From assembly GCA_032717465.1 (NCBI GenBank), contig CM064665.1, positions 22,890,588-22,954,587 of the forward strand: a stretch of 64,000 nucleotides of DNA, written 5' to 3'. Under the pieces are notes generated by a model, which saw only the letters and a program-made list of their open reading frames with translations, was not told where the DNA came from and did not search any database. The position numbers and the translations under genes were made by a program. Numbering within the stretch: the first letter of the stretch is position 1; the number at the start of each line of letters is the position of its first letter. Origin of the DNA: Coenobita brevimanus (taxonomy: Eukaryota > Arthropoda > Malacostraca > Decapoda > Coenobitidae). Shown here piece by piece: positions 48,787 to 61,150 of the stretch.

Positions 48787-50326
48787 TGCCAGACGCCTCA
48801 ATCCCGTTTCGGTTGGCCACAAACAAATCGCCTCCACGTCGCCCTGTCCCCCGCCATTTCACTGCCCTCCTCCCATCTCACACCCCCCTCTCTCATATAC
48901 CTCTCCACCCCATCCCTCCATCTCATTCTCGGCCTCCCCCTCCCTCTTCCCCCACTCCACCTCACTCACATACACTCTCTTCGTCAGTCTCTCACCCTCA
49001 ATCCTCTCCACATGGCCAAACCACCTCAGTGTGTTCCTCATAACGCTTCCTATCACATCCACATCCACACCACAACGCTCCTTGATATCCTCATTCGTCA
49101 GCCTGTCTCTCCATGTGACTCCACAGGCTCCTCTTAAATAACTCATTTCCACTGCTCTCACTCTTGACTTGTGTCCTTCCAACAACGTTCAAGCTTCACT
49201 TCCATACGTTAGAGTTGGTATCACAATACTATCATGTAGTAACTTTTTCACTTCCATGCTCACTTCCCTGTTTCTTATTACTGCTTTCAAAGAACCAGCA
49301 ACCTTTCTTCCCTGCTGTACCCTCTCAAGCACTTCACCCTCCAAACCTCCATCCTTACTCATCACACTACCCAAATACTTAAACGTACTCACATTTTCCA
49401 ATTCCTCACCATCCAACCTCGCTGTACATTCATTGACTTCACCTCTCTCAAAGACCATCACTTTACTCTTCCCTACATTCACCTTTAGATTCCGTTTCTT
49501 ACACACTCTCCCAAACTCATCCACCAAGCCTTGCAGCTCCCCTTCGTCTTCACTCAACAACACAGTATCATCTGCAAACAACAGTGCAGGGAATTTCCAA
49601 ACACTATCCTCTCTCACCAGGGCCACTCCAACATCCACTACCCTCCCTTGTACCTCTTTTATTATCCCATCCATGTATAGATTGAACAACCATGGAGACA
49701 TGACACATCCCTGTTTCAACCCAAACTTCAAAGAGAAAAATTCACTTAGTTCACCATCCACACGCACTGCAGCCTTAACACCATCATACTGTACATACTC
49801 TTCACAGCATTCAACAACTTCCCATCTACTCCATATATTCTTAATACTTTCCACAATCCTTGTCTATCCACCCTGTCATATGCTTTCTCCAAATCCATGA
49901 AAGCCACATACAACTTCTTTCCCTTCCCTAGAAACTTTTCCACTAAAGATCTAAGAATGAATATCTGATCTACACAACCTCTTCCCTTCCTAAAGCCAAA
50001 CTGTTTTTCTCCAACTAATTCCTCTGTTCTTTCTCTAACTCTGTCAATAAGTATCCTACCATACACTTTTCCTATTATACTAAGAAGACAAATGTCCGTA
50101 TGATTACCACACACTTCTTTTTCCCCTTTTCCTTTGTACAAGGGAATAATTATACCTGACTTCCAATCCTCCGGGACTCTACCTTCCTCCCAGACCAATC
50201 TGCACATCTTTGCACATCCATTCTACTACTATCTCTCCCCCATGCTTCAGCATTTCATCACACACTCCATCAATTCCTGGGGCTTTCCCCAATTTAACTT
50301 TCTTCATTGCTTTCACAACTTCTACC

Positions 50327-50329
<3 letters not shown>
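48784..50329 (-). mobile_element. Family A RTE-like LINE, copy 2 (best preserved)
   Basis: Minus strand. The 3' end text AATTGCCAGACGCCTCAATC follows the TA array, then the C-terminal region, reverse transcriptase and pre-RT linker. The 5' edge is another TA array at 50330, so the endonuclease is absent. Main reference for recognising copies 1 and 3. Confidence 0.88.
48859..50207 (-). pseudogene. Family A LINE reverse transcriptase, nearly intact
   Basis: In order on minus: [19 protein letters not shown] (50200), FGFRKGRGCVDQIFILR (50000), AFMDLEKAYDRVDRQGLW (49890, motif A), a frameshift near 49790, KQGCVMSPWLFNLYMD (49680), FADDTVLLSEDEGELQ (49560, catalytic FADD), KYLGSVMSKDGGLEGEV, LTYGSEA then a stop near 49187, and MLEGHKSRVRAVEMSYLRG, GHVERIEGERL. 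Two lesions, one frameshift and one stop, separate three long open blocks (153, 221 and 108 codons). Catalytic aspartates are intact. RTE-like by motif pattern; the endonuclease is truncated away. Confidence 0.88.
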
Positions 50330-50372
<43 letters not shown>

Positions 50373-50416
50373 TAGATAGACAGATAGATAGATAGATAGA
50401 TATGTATATATATATA

Positions 50417-50464
<48 letters not shown>

Positions 50465-50470
50465 TATAAT
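50330..50470. repeat. TA, GATA, TA compound microsatellite
   Basis: (TA)n 50330-50370, (GATA)n 50371-50402, (TA)n 50403-50470, then AT-rich sequence and T-runs to 50520. Confidence 0.97.
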
Positions 50471-50504
50471 TTTTTAAAAATTTTTTGTATATTTGTTTAT
50501 TATT

Positions 50505-51115
50505 TTTTTTTTTATTACAAACAAAAAAGCCAGATCTAAAGCACCTGAAAATAATCACCTAACTGACAAATCGCTAACCTATACTAAATCCTAAAGAGAC
50601 AAATAACTAAACCTTCACTAATGGTAAAAAGACCTCGACCAAGAGAATGCCATCGGCCGCAGATATGTAATGCCTTTCTACATTACATACCTGCACTCAT
50701 CACCTGGTGACCGTCAGTCAAGGCACAACCTAATATACAGTAGGGGACATCAATATATGAAAGAAAACCAGATAAGTCAGGAACATTTCCATATACATCA
50801 ACTGTCGGCCCTAATTAGAACAACTTAAACAAGATGGTATAATATATTTACATAATATGTACAAAAAGTGAAGAACCTCGCCCAACAGACCACCATGGAC
50901 TGCAAGTGCCCAGTACTTTTCTATATTGCACACTTGCACTCATCAGTTGGTGACAGTCAGTCGAGGAACGAGGTTTAATGTTGGGGACATCAATGTTAGA
51001 AATAGATCAGTGGGATGGAGGACCTATTTCAAATATGTCAACTGTCAACCCTAAATAATACTACAATAAATACATATTTACAGTCGATAAAAACCAAAAC
51101 CATAGAGTAAAAAAG
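50505..51115 (-). other. Family C 3' UTR with tandem ~243-bp units
   Basis: Two similar units, beginning near 50636 and 50879 on the plus strand, share GCACTCATCA, GGTGAC(C)(A)GTCAGTC, GGGGACATCAAT and CAACTGTC. Each has potential to form local stems. LINE 3' UTRs hold the RNA structure recognised by the reverse transcriptase, so this duplicated region is a candidate recognition element. A related, differently ordered copy is at 22280-22700. Confidence 0.7.
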
Positions 51116-54100
51116 TCACATCACTTTGATCAGTCCGGTCTCTCTCAAGAAAGCCGTCAATTTATCAGTCATAACAATATCCCCATCATCCAGGGTGATG
51201 GAAAGGGTTAAGGGGACGTCTGCTGCACAGCAGTAATTTATAAGTGAAGCGCGTTCACGAATAAATCGCCGACAGCGCAGGATGATATGACTGATAAATA
51301 ACACCGCATCACAGATGTCACAGTGCAGTGGGAATCGTCTTTCCATATAAGGTTTCATGTGCGTAAGCATGGTGGCATTAAACCATAAGTGAGCCAACAC
51401 TTTTTCTTCAAGGCGACTGTTACGGTTGGCAGTGTCCCAGTCGCCCAGGTACGACTTACACGTTCGAATATTTAGTCTGGTCCATTGACCTTGCCGCAGA
51501 AGATTTATTGATATCTTTCCGAGAGAGAAACTCGACCGTAGATCACGAGGAACGTCCCAAGTCTCCTCGAGCTCTACAGCTGACTTTGCAAGTAAGTCAA
51601 CCTGCTCATTGCCAGAGATACGACAATGACCAGGCACCCAGATCAGCGTGAATGACTTGTTGCATGAATGAAACTTTTTAACTATGCGGCCTTGGATCTC
51701 TTGAGAGTCTGTAGCACAAGAAGCAATTGCCTGAAGGGCTGATTTTGAATCCGAAAATATGACAAATGAGTCATGCCTAGAACTGAGAGCATAGTCTATG
51801 GCTTTGTCAACTGCATAAAGTTCGGAGATAAACAAAGATGTATGAGTCAGCAACCGATACCTGAGGGCTTCATTCGGTCGACCTTACACTTGCACCCACA
51901 CATTCACTCGACTTGAAGCCGTCGCTGCACAAGTGGTGGGACCCCAAGTGACGAACGATGATGTTACGAAACAAGTGGTGAACCTCCACCTCCGGTGCCT
52001 TGGTATTTGGTGCTGGGAGCCACGACACATCAACAGTGAAACCAGGTGGCTCCCAAGGTGCTATATTTTTAGTTACCAACTTGTCATAGTACTGAGGTCC
52101 ACACCAAGCTCCTGAGTTAGTAAGTGAAGGTGAACGGCAAGTGGCCGACACATCCCCCGCAAAAGATGGTGGTATTGACGCAGGGGGGTACAGACAACGT
52201 TGCCAATATTATTTTTCCTACATGTTTTATGTCCATAGGATAATGTCAGGTGGTCATGGCGAATACGGAGGGGAGGCACATTCGCCTCCACTTCCATATG
52301 AGCTACACAGGTACACCAGACAGCTCCAAGACACATTCGCAAACATTTACTTTGCAACATATCCAATCCTTTCAGGGTGGCATCGGAAGCCGAGCCATAG
52401 GCCTGTGCGCCATAGTCTAGCTTCGAATGAATAAGGGACTTATACACCATTAATAAAGATTTTCTGTTGGCACCCCATGTAGTATCCGCTAGGTACTTGA
52501 GGATATTTAACGGTTTATCACAACGAGCAAGCAAATTATTAACATGAATTCTGAAGTTCAAACGACGATCAAAATGCAATCCCAAAAACTTTATGGAATT
52601 TTGAAAAGGTAACCCCTGATTATCCAAAGTTAAGCACAAATTAGGTACGTTACGAATAGTGAAGACTACAGCGGCACACTTAGGGACGGAAAACTTAAAT
52701 CCCCACTGCAAGGCCCATTGGTGGACGGAATCAAGGGCTGCTTGAATCCGCTCAGCCGAAAATTGTGCATTATGGAAAGAGTGCCATATTGTACAATCGT
52801 CAGCATAGAGTGAGTATTTAAGATTCCTCGGGATGGGAACTGATGACAGAATATCATTGATCATAATACTAAATAAAGTGGGACTAAAGCACACTTCCCT
52901 GCGGCACCCCGTTTTCCTGGATAAATATATCCAATGTTACATTATGGGGCAATTTGACAGTGAAAGTCCTGTCCCTTAAGAAATTTGAAATAAAAATAGG
53001 CAAATTCCCTCTTAAATCATGAGCATAGAGCTTCATAGTATGCCGTGTTGCCATGTCATTTCATAGGCTTTATGGATGTCCAAGAACACCCCTATCATGA
53101 ATTCTTTATTGGCAAATGCCTCTGTAATACAATGCTCCAAAATCATTAAATGATCTAGTGACCTTCTGTATTTACAGAAGCCACATGGATGATCATTTAA
53201 CAAATTCTTCGACTCTAAAACAAAAAGGAACCTATTGTTTACCATTCTTTCCATGACCTTACATAGAGAAGAAGTCAACATAATAGGGCAAAATAAAGTG
53301 GGATTCATAAGACGACCAGCCTCTTTGGGTATCGGTATGATGTGCCAAAGTGCCATGAGTTTAGGAACGTTCTAGATGTCCAAATCTCATTGTACAATGC
53401 TAACATCTTAATCAGGTTGTCCTGATTAAGATGCTGGATCATACCGTACGTGATGGTGTCTGGTCCAGGGCTGGTGTCTTTACAGGATTTAAGGGTAAGG
53501 AGCAGTTCATCTAGCGTAAACTCTTGGTTGTACGGGAAGTCTACGTCTTCTGTGGCAAAGTCTAATATCTGTAGCTCAGCCGCGCGTTTATGATGTTGGA
53601 AATGCTGGTCATAACTGGTTGAGCTACATACATAAGCAAAACTCCTGGGAAGGATGTTAGTAACGTCCACGCGATCGTCATAGATGGTGTTGTTCACCTG
53701 CAGGATGGTGACAGGGAAGTATGGGCCTTTATTACTTAATATTCTTATAGTGCACCAGACTTTACTAAATGGTGTAGTACGAGTCACTGTGGACACAAAG
53801 GACCGCCAGGAGTCACGTTTGGCCCTTCTTATCATTCCCCTTGCCTCAGCCCGTGCCTGTTTGTATGCAATAAAATTTTCCTCAGTGGGCTGACTATCAA
53901 AAATCCTATATCTCCTATTGCCTTTCCTTAATGCTTGTCGGCAATCCGGCATCCACCAATGTGCTCTATGCTTCGCATGAACTGTAGAAGTCTTGGGAAT
54001 AGCAGCCTCAGCCACGTGTATTATGAAATTAGTTACATATTCTACCTGAACATCTGTGGTCTCCCCAAATATATCTAAATTGGCGATCCTTGAGAAGGAT

Positions 54101-54790
54101 CCCCAAACTGCTTTCATATAGTTAAATTTTGGGGGTGGAGGGTCCGAAACGATGTTGCGTGTATAAGAAAGACAGATGGGTAAATGATCACTTCCCATGG
54201 AGTCGTCGTAAGAAATCTTAATGGATACCAGGGAAGGTCAGAGATAAGTCAATGGCCGAGAAGATACCAGTACGATCATCTACACGAGTCACTCTACCAT
54301 CGTTCAGAAGACAGAGGTTTTTACTGTAGTATTAGGTTGGCTACTTGCTCACCACGACCATCGATGCTCAAGCTACCCCATTGATAGTGATGGGCATTAA
54401 AGTCGCCCAACACTAACTTATTCCCAGGAAGATGTTCAAATAGTGAATTTAAAGCATCACTATCAATGGGGCCGTGTGGAGGACAGTACAGAGAGCAAAT
54501 AGACAGATACGTGTTATTAAATTTTACTCTGCACGTGACAGCTTCCACAGTAGAAATTAGAATCACTTCCGTTTGTGGGTGTGATATGTGTGTGTATATG
54601 GCAACTCCGTGACCTTCATATCTTCTATACTAGTGGTAGTGTTTGAGCTGTGGAGGATCAGGATGATCCTCCAGGCGTGTCTCCTGTAAGCAAACAACGT
54701 CTGGCCTGTGTATTGAAAGCAAGATTGCTATATTTTGTTCTTTATTCCCAACACCTCTACAATTCCACTGTAATATAGTGAAGAAGACGG
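51116..54790 (-). pseudogene. Family C LINE ORF2: endonuclease, RT, RNase H
   Basis: The C-terminal 246 codons (51116-51853) hold an RNase H domain: ELYAVDKAIDYALSS, FVIFSDSKSALQAI (catalytic Asp) and WVPGHCRISGNEQVDLLAK, followed by a Cys-containing tail (HCDICDAVLF). The RT core (52073-52894) shows SLYADDCTIW (YADD) and KFLGLHFDRRLNF. Further 5' is a linker (53305-54198) with SDHLPICLSYTRN (SDH, endonuclease end), CKDTSPGPDTITYGMIQ and RT start, and an endonuclease middle block (54321-54566) with LVLGDFNAHHYQWGS. The endonuclease begins near 54775 (LQWNCRG). At least five lesions break the frame, including a frameshift near 52900. Non-functional; I-clade by domain order. Confidence 0.86.
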
Positions 54791-54791
54791 T

Positions 54792-56014
54792 TTAAGATTT
54801 ACGTTGAGGGCCAGTGTGCTTAGTCGTTTTTTGCTGGCTGCCAGCAGGCCAGCAACTACCGGGGGACCTATCCCGGTGCTTGTTTATGGAAACCTCCATA
54901 TTTTCATCAATAACTAGGCTCCCAGACTCCCCCGAGGAAGAGCTAACCTTTCTTTCCCTCGCTGGAGTAGGAACTGGAAGAACATGAGGATGTGACTGTT
55001 TTGTTAGGGTGGTCATGTTACTCTAACTAGGCTTGTCAGACTTCGGTTTGGGCATACTGATGGAGAGGCAGCAGCAGCCTGAGAATATGTCGAAGCCTTA
55101 GGGATGTCAGTGAGAGAGTTGGAGAGGACAGGAGGCCGAGATGGAGAGGTACTGTGAGTGGCAGGAGGGAGAAGGACAAAATCAGTCTGTATCTCGACAG
55201 AACACATCACAGGACGGGACATTACCGCCGAAGCATAGGATCTATTCGGCGTGGGAGTTGCATGCAACTCCTTCACCCTTTTCCTAGCTTCGTAGTAGGA
55301 AATACCCTCAGTTGCCTTCACTGTGCAGGCCTCCTTCTCCTCCTTCCACTTGGGATAGTCCCTAGAGGAAGTGGAGTGAGTGCCCTTGCAGTGAAAGCAA
55401 CATACTGTCTCAGATGTGCAACATTCTGCATCATGGCCCTGGCTTACAAACTTTGTCACACACTGGCTGGGAAGGCCGACGAGTCTTGGCACCATGCCTA
55501 TACAACTGGCATTTCAAACAAAGTAGAGGGTTAGGGATATACGGCCGCATATGAACTATTTCATAACCAATTTTTACATGGCTAGGAAGTGATACTTTAC
55601 CAAAAGTCAGACGATAGTTGCAGTCTTTGTCCTGACACCTTCCATAAATCTGGTTATAAATCTGGCATCGATGACATCTTGCTGAACGAGTTCCTCTATG
55701 ATCTCTTCCTCACTCATCACCATGAGATCCCTGCAAGTGATAACACCCTTGCAGGAATTCATGGAGGTTGGGATCTTGGCCTCGACATCATAGCAGTGAA
55801 ATTTGTGCAGCTTCAACAAGTCCTTAACTTGGGAGGAATTACAAGTCTTTACAAGGAGGTCTCCGTTTGCAAGTTTTTTAACTTGTTCCACCTCCCCAGC
55901 CCAGTCATCAATAACCTTCTTAATCATGAAGGGACTCAGACTGCTCAAGGAAGTGGAACCTAGAGCAGTGATGATTACAAATTCGGCAATATGTACAGGG
56001 ACATCACGGGGCAA
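54792..56014 (-). pseudogene. Family C LINE ORF1, gag-like with zinc knuckles
   Basis: Three open blocks, broken by shifts. 55607-56014: SPFMIKKVIDDWAGEVEQV, NGDLLVKTCNSSQVKDLL and a gag-like fold ending with RTKTATIV. Then LTFGKVSLPSHVKIGYEIVH, followed by LCLKCQLYRHGAKT (degraded CCHC knuckle), a frameshift, and 55013-55495 with GHDAECCTSETVCCFHCKG and THSTSSRDYPKW, the remaining knuckles, then a Ser/Pro-rich tail. 54792-55016 is the frame-shifted C-terminus ending SQQKTTKHTGPQRKS. In active elements ORF1 coats the RNA. The knuckle cysteines are mostly kept, but the frame is not. Confidence 0.78.
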
Positions 56015-56600
56015 ACAAGTCTGGGGCCATTCTCTCTGGGGGCTGTCAGTCCGTGAACCAGTCGGGGTCTGTCAGGACCACCTCCCCCCTGAAGGGGGGT
56101 AGGCGGAAAGGGCGTCCGTCATAGTGACCACTCCTCCCTGACTGGGAAGTGGGAAGAAGGAGAAGACCGAGCAAGGGACAATCATCCCGGGACCAAACAC
56201 CTAAGTCTGAGGTTGTCCTCTCAAACCACTCCAGGGAGGCCTGACCGTGTTTATTCACGCCCCAGAGCAATCAATGAAGGGACCCTCCGTGGGCGAGTAA
56301 GCAAAAGTAAACTCAGTATAATGGTACAGACCCCTACCGTACCTAGCTAGAGGTAGGGGAGGAATATGAGGAACTAGCTAACCTAGAAGCCACGAGAAGG
56401 GTGAAAAAAAAAAAAAAAAAACTAATGCCGGTGAGGCAGCCCTACAGAGGTTGAGGAGAGAGCAGAGCGAAACACGTCTACACCCTCCGCGACCATGCAT
56501 CAAAGTTCTTGTTGGTCTGTGATGGTGGCTGGCTCTAACTGTGTCGGCACAATAACACAATGTGCAGATGGCCCAGAGAATGTTATGCTGTTTGGCTAAA
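56015..56600 (-). other. Family C 5' region, probable 5' UTR
   Basis: The sense strand is mixed with C-rich stretches, and a T-run-rich block (56403-56420) sits in it. No ORF belongs to this part. The exact 5' end is uncertain. Confidence 0.45.
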
Positions 56601-57317
56601 GGTAAACACATAACTCCTCTCTAATCACAACGCTGATTGTCACATGGGAAAGTGAACTTTACATTGCATATATGTGATTTCTGCGAAATGTTCTATGTGT
56701 AGTAATTTGTGTACTTTTCTTGTTTATCGGGATTATTTGACGAGTCCTGTTGTATGCTCTTTGTTTCGACACTGGGTTATGTATCTGTTTCATTTTATAA
56801 TTCTGACTGAGGCAAGATTTACTGTTCATCACCTGTTCAGAATCTTGTTTTGTGTGTATTGTAGTATCTCTTTGTTTGTATTAATTTTGGTAAGTTGATG
56901 TAATCATGCTTTTGTTGGATGTTACGCGAGTGTGCAAAATTAGGAAATATTTTCCTATGTAGATTCCATGTGGGGTATGATGTATTTATGTAAATGTACG
57001 GGTTGAATATGAATTGTATGTAACATAGAGGATAATTACCCATAATGCTTAGTGAGAGTGACGAGAGAAGGAGGGTTAGGGACGGTCGAGGAGTTGGCTA
57101 GTCGTGGACTAGACCTGAGTGTCCTACCACTCCAATGGATTTAAGGCTCGATGTATAACTGAAGTTATTGTGAATAAGAGATATACAGAAGAGGTACGAG
57201 TGACATAGTATTTACGGACAGTTAAAGAGAAAGAAAGAAAATTTTGGATTTCCTTCACACTACAGGACTAAGTCCCCGGAGAAATCTTGACACTGATCCA
57301 CTAACAGAACAGATAGT
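56601..57317. other. Non-coding stretch, no gene recognised
   Basis: AT-rich, with 60-75 codon frames only. No shared repeat noticed. Confidence 0.4.
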
Positions 57318-57500
57318 ATTTAGTCAGAGAGTGGGAAGATAGCCAAAGCTAGAGAGCGACACTTCAGAAGATTGAAGTTCAGAAACATGAGAGTACGGTA
57401 AGTTGTTGTGTACATATTCACAACAGCCACTTTTGGCTTTGAAATGAGTATAGAGAACGTAGGAGGATACAGAGAAGGATTTGTTATCAGTTAATAGCTA
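57318..57500 (-). mobile_element. Family B LINE endonuclease fragment
   Basis: Plus-strand words CACAACAGCCACTTTTGGCT, TTGAAATGAGTATAGAGAA, GGAGGATACAGAGAAGG match 41325-41400. Covers only part of the endonuclease, on the minus strand. Confidence 0.8.
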
Positions 57501-57584
57501 ATTTTATTTGCAAATCATGTTGATTAGAATAGACAGGGTCGCCAGGCCAATTAACTATACCAGAGTGATAGAGATTCCCCAACA

Positions 57585-57850
57585 TATCCTTCCAGCCACA
57601 TTTGGCTTGAAGTGAGTATAGAGCACGTAGGAGGACGCGGAGAAGGGTTTGCTATCATTTGTCTCAGACAGCTGACCCTCTGTGAGAAAGAGGTGAAGAA
57701 GGTGGAGAGGTGGTGCCCAACAGAGAGAAAGTTAATGGAAAGGCCGCGAATGTTGCAGAAATGAAAAAGTGAGTCAGACAGTGGTTCCAGGCTTCTCGCT
57801 GGATCGTCACCGGGAGAGGGACGGATGATGGGGGCTTTGATGGTTCCCAC
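57585..57850 (-). mobile_element. Second family B LINE 5' fragment
   Basis: Starts again at CCACATTTGGCTTGAAGTGA and continues past the endonuclease start (CAACAGAGAGAAAGTTAATG, GGCCGCGAATGTTGCAG), which copy 2 matches less completely. Repeats part of the preceding fragment, so either two insertions or a duplication. The minus-strand frame includes the N-terminus IRGLSINFLSVGHHLS. Confidence 0.78.
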
Positions 57851-57904
57851 CCCCGGGGACTACGAGGCTTGGTGATGGGATGCCATTTTTGGTTATATTT
57901 TGAA

Positions 57905-58130
57905 TAAGAAATGTAGTGTGTAATGTGCATGTAGTCTGGTGTTAATAGTTAGAGGACTTTGTGCTGGAGAGCATGGTGGCTTACTTTCTGTGTTAATGAA
58001 ACACTGAGAAAGTTCAGCAAACGGGGATAGTCAGAAGCTAGTCCTGAGGGCTGATGACATAGGAGCTCCAGCTCTTCTTGTCATCAGCTTTCTATCCACC
58101 GTTGGAGTACCGCCCTGCTCAGCTGGTGCT
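57905..58130 (+). repeat. Copy of the 12.26-kb repeat
   Basis: Shares the ordered words AATGTGCATGTAGT, CTGTGTTAATGAAACACTGA, AAAGTTCAGCAAACGGGGA and AGTCCTGAGGGC with 12255-12465. It lies immediately upstream (on the element sense strand) of the family B endonuclease fragment, so it may be part of the 5' UTR of that family. Confidence 0.65.
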
Positions 58131-58348
58131 GCAGTCTGCTCCCTGTGAAGTGTGTGAATTTTAATAACGGCACTGTGAGACTCCCCACAGTTGCATATTT
58201 CCTCTTACTTTATTCTCTCAGACGCCATACAGTATTATTCACATTACTGAGCCGTATGAGGCTGACATTGTTAATGATTTTTATTTTCTTTTGTATTACG
58301 TCCACTGATTGATTATCAGTTAAAGACTGCCCATTCGCCCCATCTTCT

Positions 58349-58480
<132 letters not shown>

Positions 58481-59354
58481 CGCTTATTACTACCAAATAA
58501 TTGTAAAAGAACTCCTTCGTATTGGCTGGATTAACTGAGGCTGCATCCAACCCTTTCAGTTCAGAAAGTTTCTCCTAAATGAAATATACGCCTGAAATAT
58601 TGCCCACATGCACCTTTAGTACCATGACTTTATTATTTTGTTCCAACTTCTAGATAATTATATTTTTCGGCCTACAGCAGCCGCGTCAAGGTGAATGAAT
58701 CACTGAAGGCTGTATGTAATCTCTCTTATTCAAAATGTTTCTCATCGGCGACCAGAAATACTGATTTGCTAGTTTACCCAGATTACAGTACCGGTAGTTT
58801 ACAAAAAAAATGTGACAAAGAGGAACATCCTTGACATATAATGAAAACTGCCATTACTGTGGATCTCAGACGTCACCGACTCTATATACGAGTAGAGAGT
58901 ACTTGCTTATTTACAGAAAATACTTAAGCCACATTATGATTTTTTATTTATTATAGGGATAACATTCCACTTTGTGAGTACAACTGACTCAAGAATGCCT
59001 CGATTCTTTGTATTTACATGTAATGGCAGCTGTTTACAAACTTGTATATTATCTGTGCAGCTTCTGTTGCAGCCAATATTTCGGGGTGTTATAGGGTGTA
59101 CCCCGCCACCGGCTAATTAATGATAGTTTTGGCCACTTTGATCTACTCAAGGTCAGGACCATTCCTGGATGCTTTTCTGAACAGTTTAGCAACAGTGGAA
59201 CAGTCAAGGGCAGTGCTATGTGTTGAAGAACTCGCATAATGGCTGTCTTTTTAGCGGTATGAATATGATATGACGGGCAGTCATATACACAGCCGAGAGC
59301 ATGAGAATGGGGAAGAGGAGGGGGATGGGACCAAAATCCCACCTGAGTTAGATC

Positions 59355-59357
<3 letters not shown>
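58481..59357. other. Non-coding stretch, no gene recognised
   Basis: AT-rich mixed sequence. No gene or shared repeat. Confidence 0.4.

Positions 59358-59442
<85 letters not shown>
59358..59442. repeat. (TA)n microsatellite
   Basis: About 42 TA units, next to the S1 tail. Confidence 0.98.
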
Positions 59443-59449
<7 letters not shown>

Positions 59450-59458
59450 ATTCATTTA

Positions 59459-59963
59459 TTAATCATCCAATCCTACATTGCCCCATGAGGAGCGTAGGAG
59501 CTCGGGACTATGCAAGTTGGTCCTGACATTTAAGATGAGAGTGACCAGCCTCACTCATCCCTTAGTGGCATTACGTGAGCAATAAACCTCAACCATCCCT
59601 TGGATATAAACCTTCACCGGCTCAATCCGACTGGAGTGCCATAATTACCCACTAACCCAACAGGCGCCAAAATTTGGTTATGTGGTTACCACCCAGCGTA
59701 GTAAATGGTTTCCTGGTGTACAGGAACCATTTGACTCGTCACCCAGTGTTGAGTCACCCACAGGCAGAAGGAAGGGGAGAGATTGAAGGAAAGAATGACA
59801 GAAGAGGGAGTGTAAAGTCACCTGTAGGCAGAAGCACGAGGAGAGAATGAAGGAAAGAAAAACAGAAGAGGATGAAAGAAAAAGATGGATGGAGGAGAGG
59901 AAAGGGCAGACACCCAAGAGCAGCACTACAGCGAGTGAGTGGATGGTGAGCGTCCCCGCCTAT

Positions 59964-59966
<3 letters not shown>
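59459..59966 (-). mobile_element. S1 repeat, long copy, minus strand
   Basis: Full-length arrangement like 34.57-35.05 kb. On minus: 5' CGATAGGCGGGGACGCTCAC, CACTCGCTGTAGTGCTGCTC, two CTGCCTACAGGTGACTTTAC-like modules, the GGTTCC hairpin, GGCGCCTGTTGGGTTAGTGG (A-box-like) and AGGTTTATATCC. On the plus strand the end reads AATCCTACATTGCCCCATGA. The 5' end is flush with the TA array at 59967, and the 3' end follows the TA array at 59358. Confidence 0.8.

Positions 59967-60024
<58 letters not shown>
59967..60024. repeat. (TA)n microsatellite at S1 5' end
   Basis: About 29 TA units. Confidence 0.98.
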
Positions 60025-60028
<4 letters not shown>

Positions 60029-60339
60029 TGACAGATAGAAAGATAGATAGGTAACTTGATATAAACATAAACGGATAGATATAGACAAATAGATATCAAA
60101 CACTGATAATTTTTTATGATGGAAGTGTAAGTAGCAATAAGTGCTTCATTTACTGGCACTGTAAAGTAATATTGTATGTAGGAAATTAGCTTATACAGTC
60201 ACACCTTATTTGTTTTGGGGCGGGCTGGGAAAAGTCAGCCGATCAGCTGATATTCCTTCATACGCGATCGTCTCCCGAGAGACCAACGGGAAATTTGATT
60301 TTATTACTGATAAACCGCGGCGGTGATCTACTATTGTTA

Positions 60340-60341
<2 letters not shown>
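60025..60341. other. Non-coding stretch, no gene recognised
   Basis: Short GATA words, then mixed sequence. No gene. Confidence 0.4.

Positions 60342-60408
<67 letters not shown>
60342..60408. repeat. (CT)n then (CA)n microsatellite
   Basis: CT to about 60373, then CA to 60408. Confidence 0.97.
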
Positions 60409-60412
<4 letters not shown>

Positions 60413-60489
60413 TCTCTGCATCAACGTTATCACTGCACTTCGTAAGAGATACAATAAATATCACGACAGAATGGTCTTATCTATTGCTC

Positions 60490-60974
60490 TATAAGACTCT
60501 GCACATATGATCATGCATCACAATAAGCTAGTATACCGCCTCACTGTACAACAAAGCACGTCAAACTATGACAACACATCCACCATATCACACCACACTG
60601 TGGCAGCATTCACACCACACTCTCAACATAGCACCCCAGTGTGACCACATAAACAACACTAGGCCAACAAACCCCACACTTTGACAACACACACATGGCG
60701 TTATGACTGCCTACCACACTATGACAACACCTCACAATATGACAACATAAAAACAATACGCTGACACATCACCATACTACAACACACATGCAAGGCTATT
60801 ATAGCATACCCGATGCCAACATACACTGTAAAACAAACACACGCCACTGTGTCAGTACAAAGCACTATGCCAATCCACATACCATACCATGCCAGCACAT
60901 CAAACTATGAACACACACCACACTGTGACAACATAAGCACTTTGTGGCAACTCACACACTTCTCTGTGACAAAG

Positions 60975-61028
<54 letters not shown>

Positions 61029-61150
61029 AAACTAAAGGAATTTACATATACACATATAACAACACGACAACATAGACCGCTATGACAAAGCATTATAACA
61101 GACACTTTTATATAAACCAACATTCCCTCTACCAACAGCATCACACTACA
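60490..61150 (+). repeat. Degenerate CA-rich tandem repeat
   Basis: Words such as ACTATGACAACACA, CACCACACTGTGACAACAT and CACACTGTGGCAGCA recur at roughly 15-25 bp spacing over 600 bp, with a perfect (CA)n at 60977-61027. It looks like an old minisatellite with a unit close to CACTATGACAACACACACCA. Confidence 0.7.

Larger units (their letters stand above)
50480..56600 (-). mobile_element. Family C I-clade LINE, near full length, decayed
   Basis: About 6 kb on the minus strand: 3' A-rich tail (50480-50520), 3' UTR, ORF2 (endonuclease, RT, RNase H), ORF1 (gag-like with zinc knuckles) and a 5' region to about 56600. ORF2 with a C-terminal RNase H and a CCHC-bearing ORF1 fits the I group. Multiple frameshifts and stops. 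Its 3' UTR also terminates the chimeric element at 21.5-22.7 kb. Confidence 0.85.
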
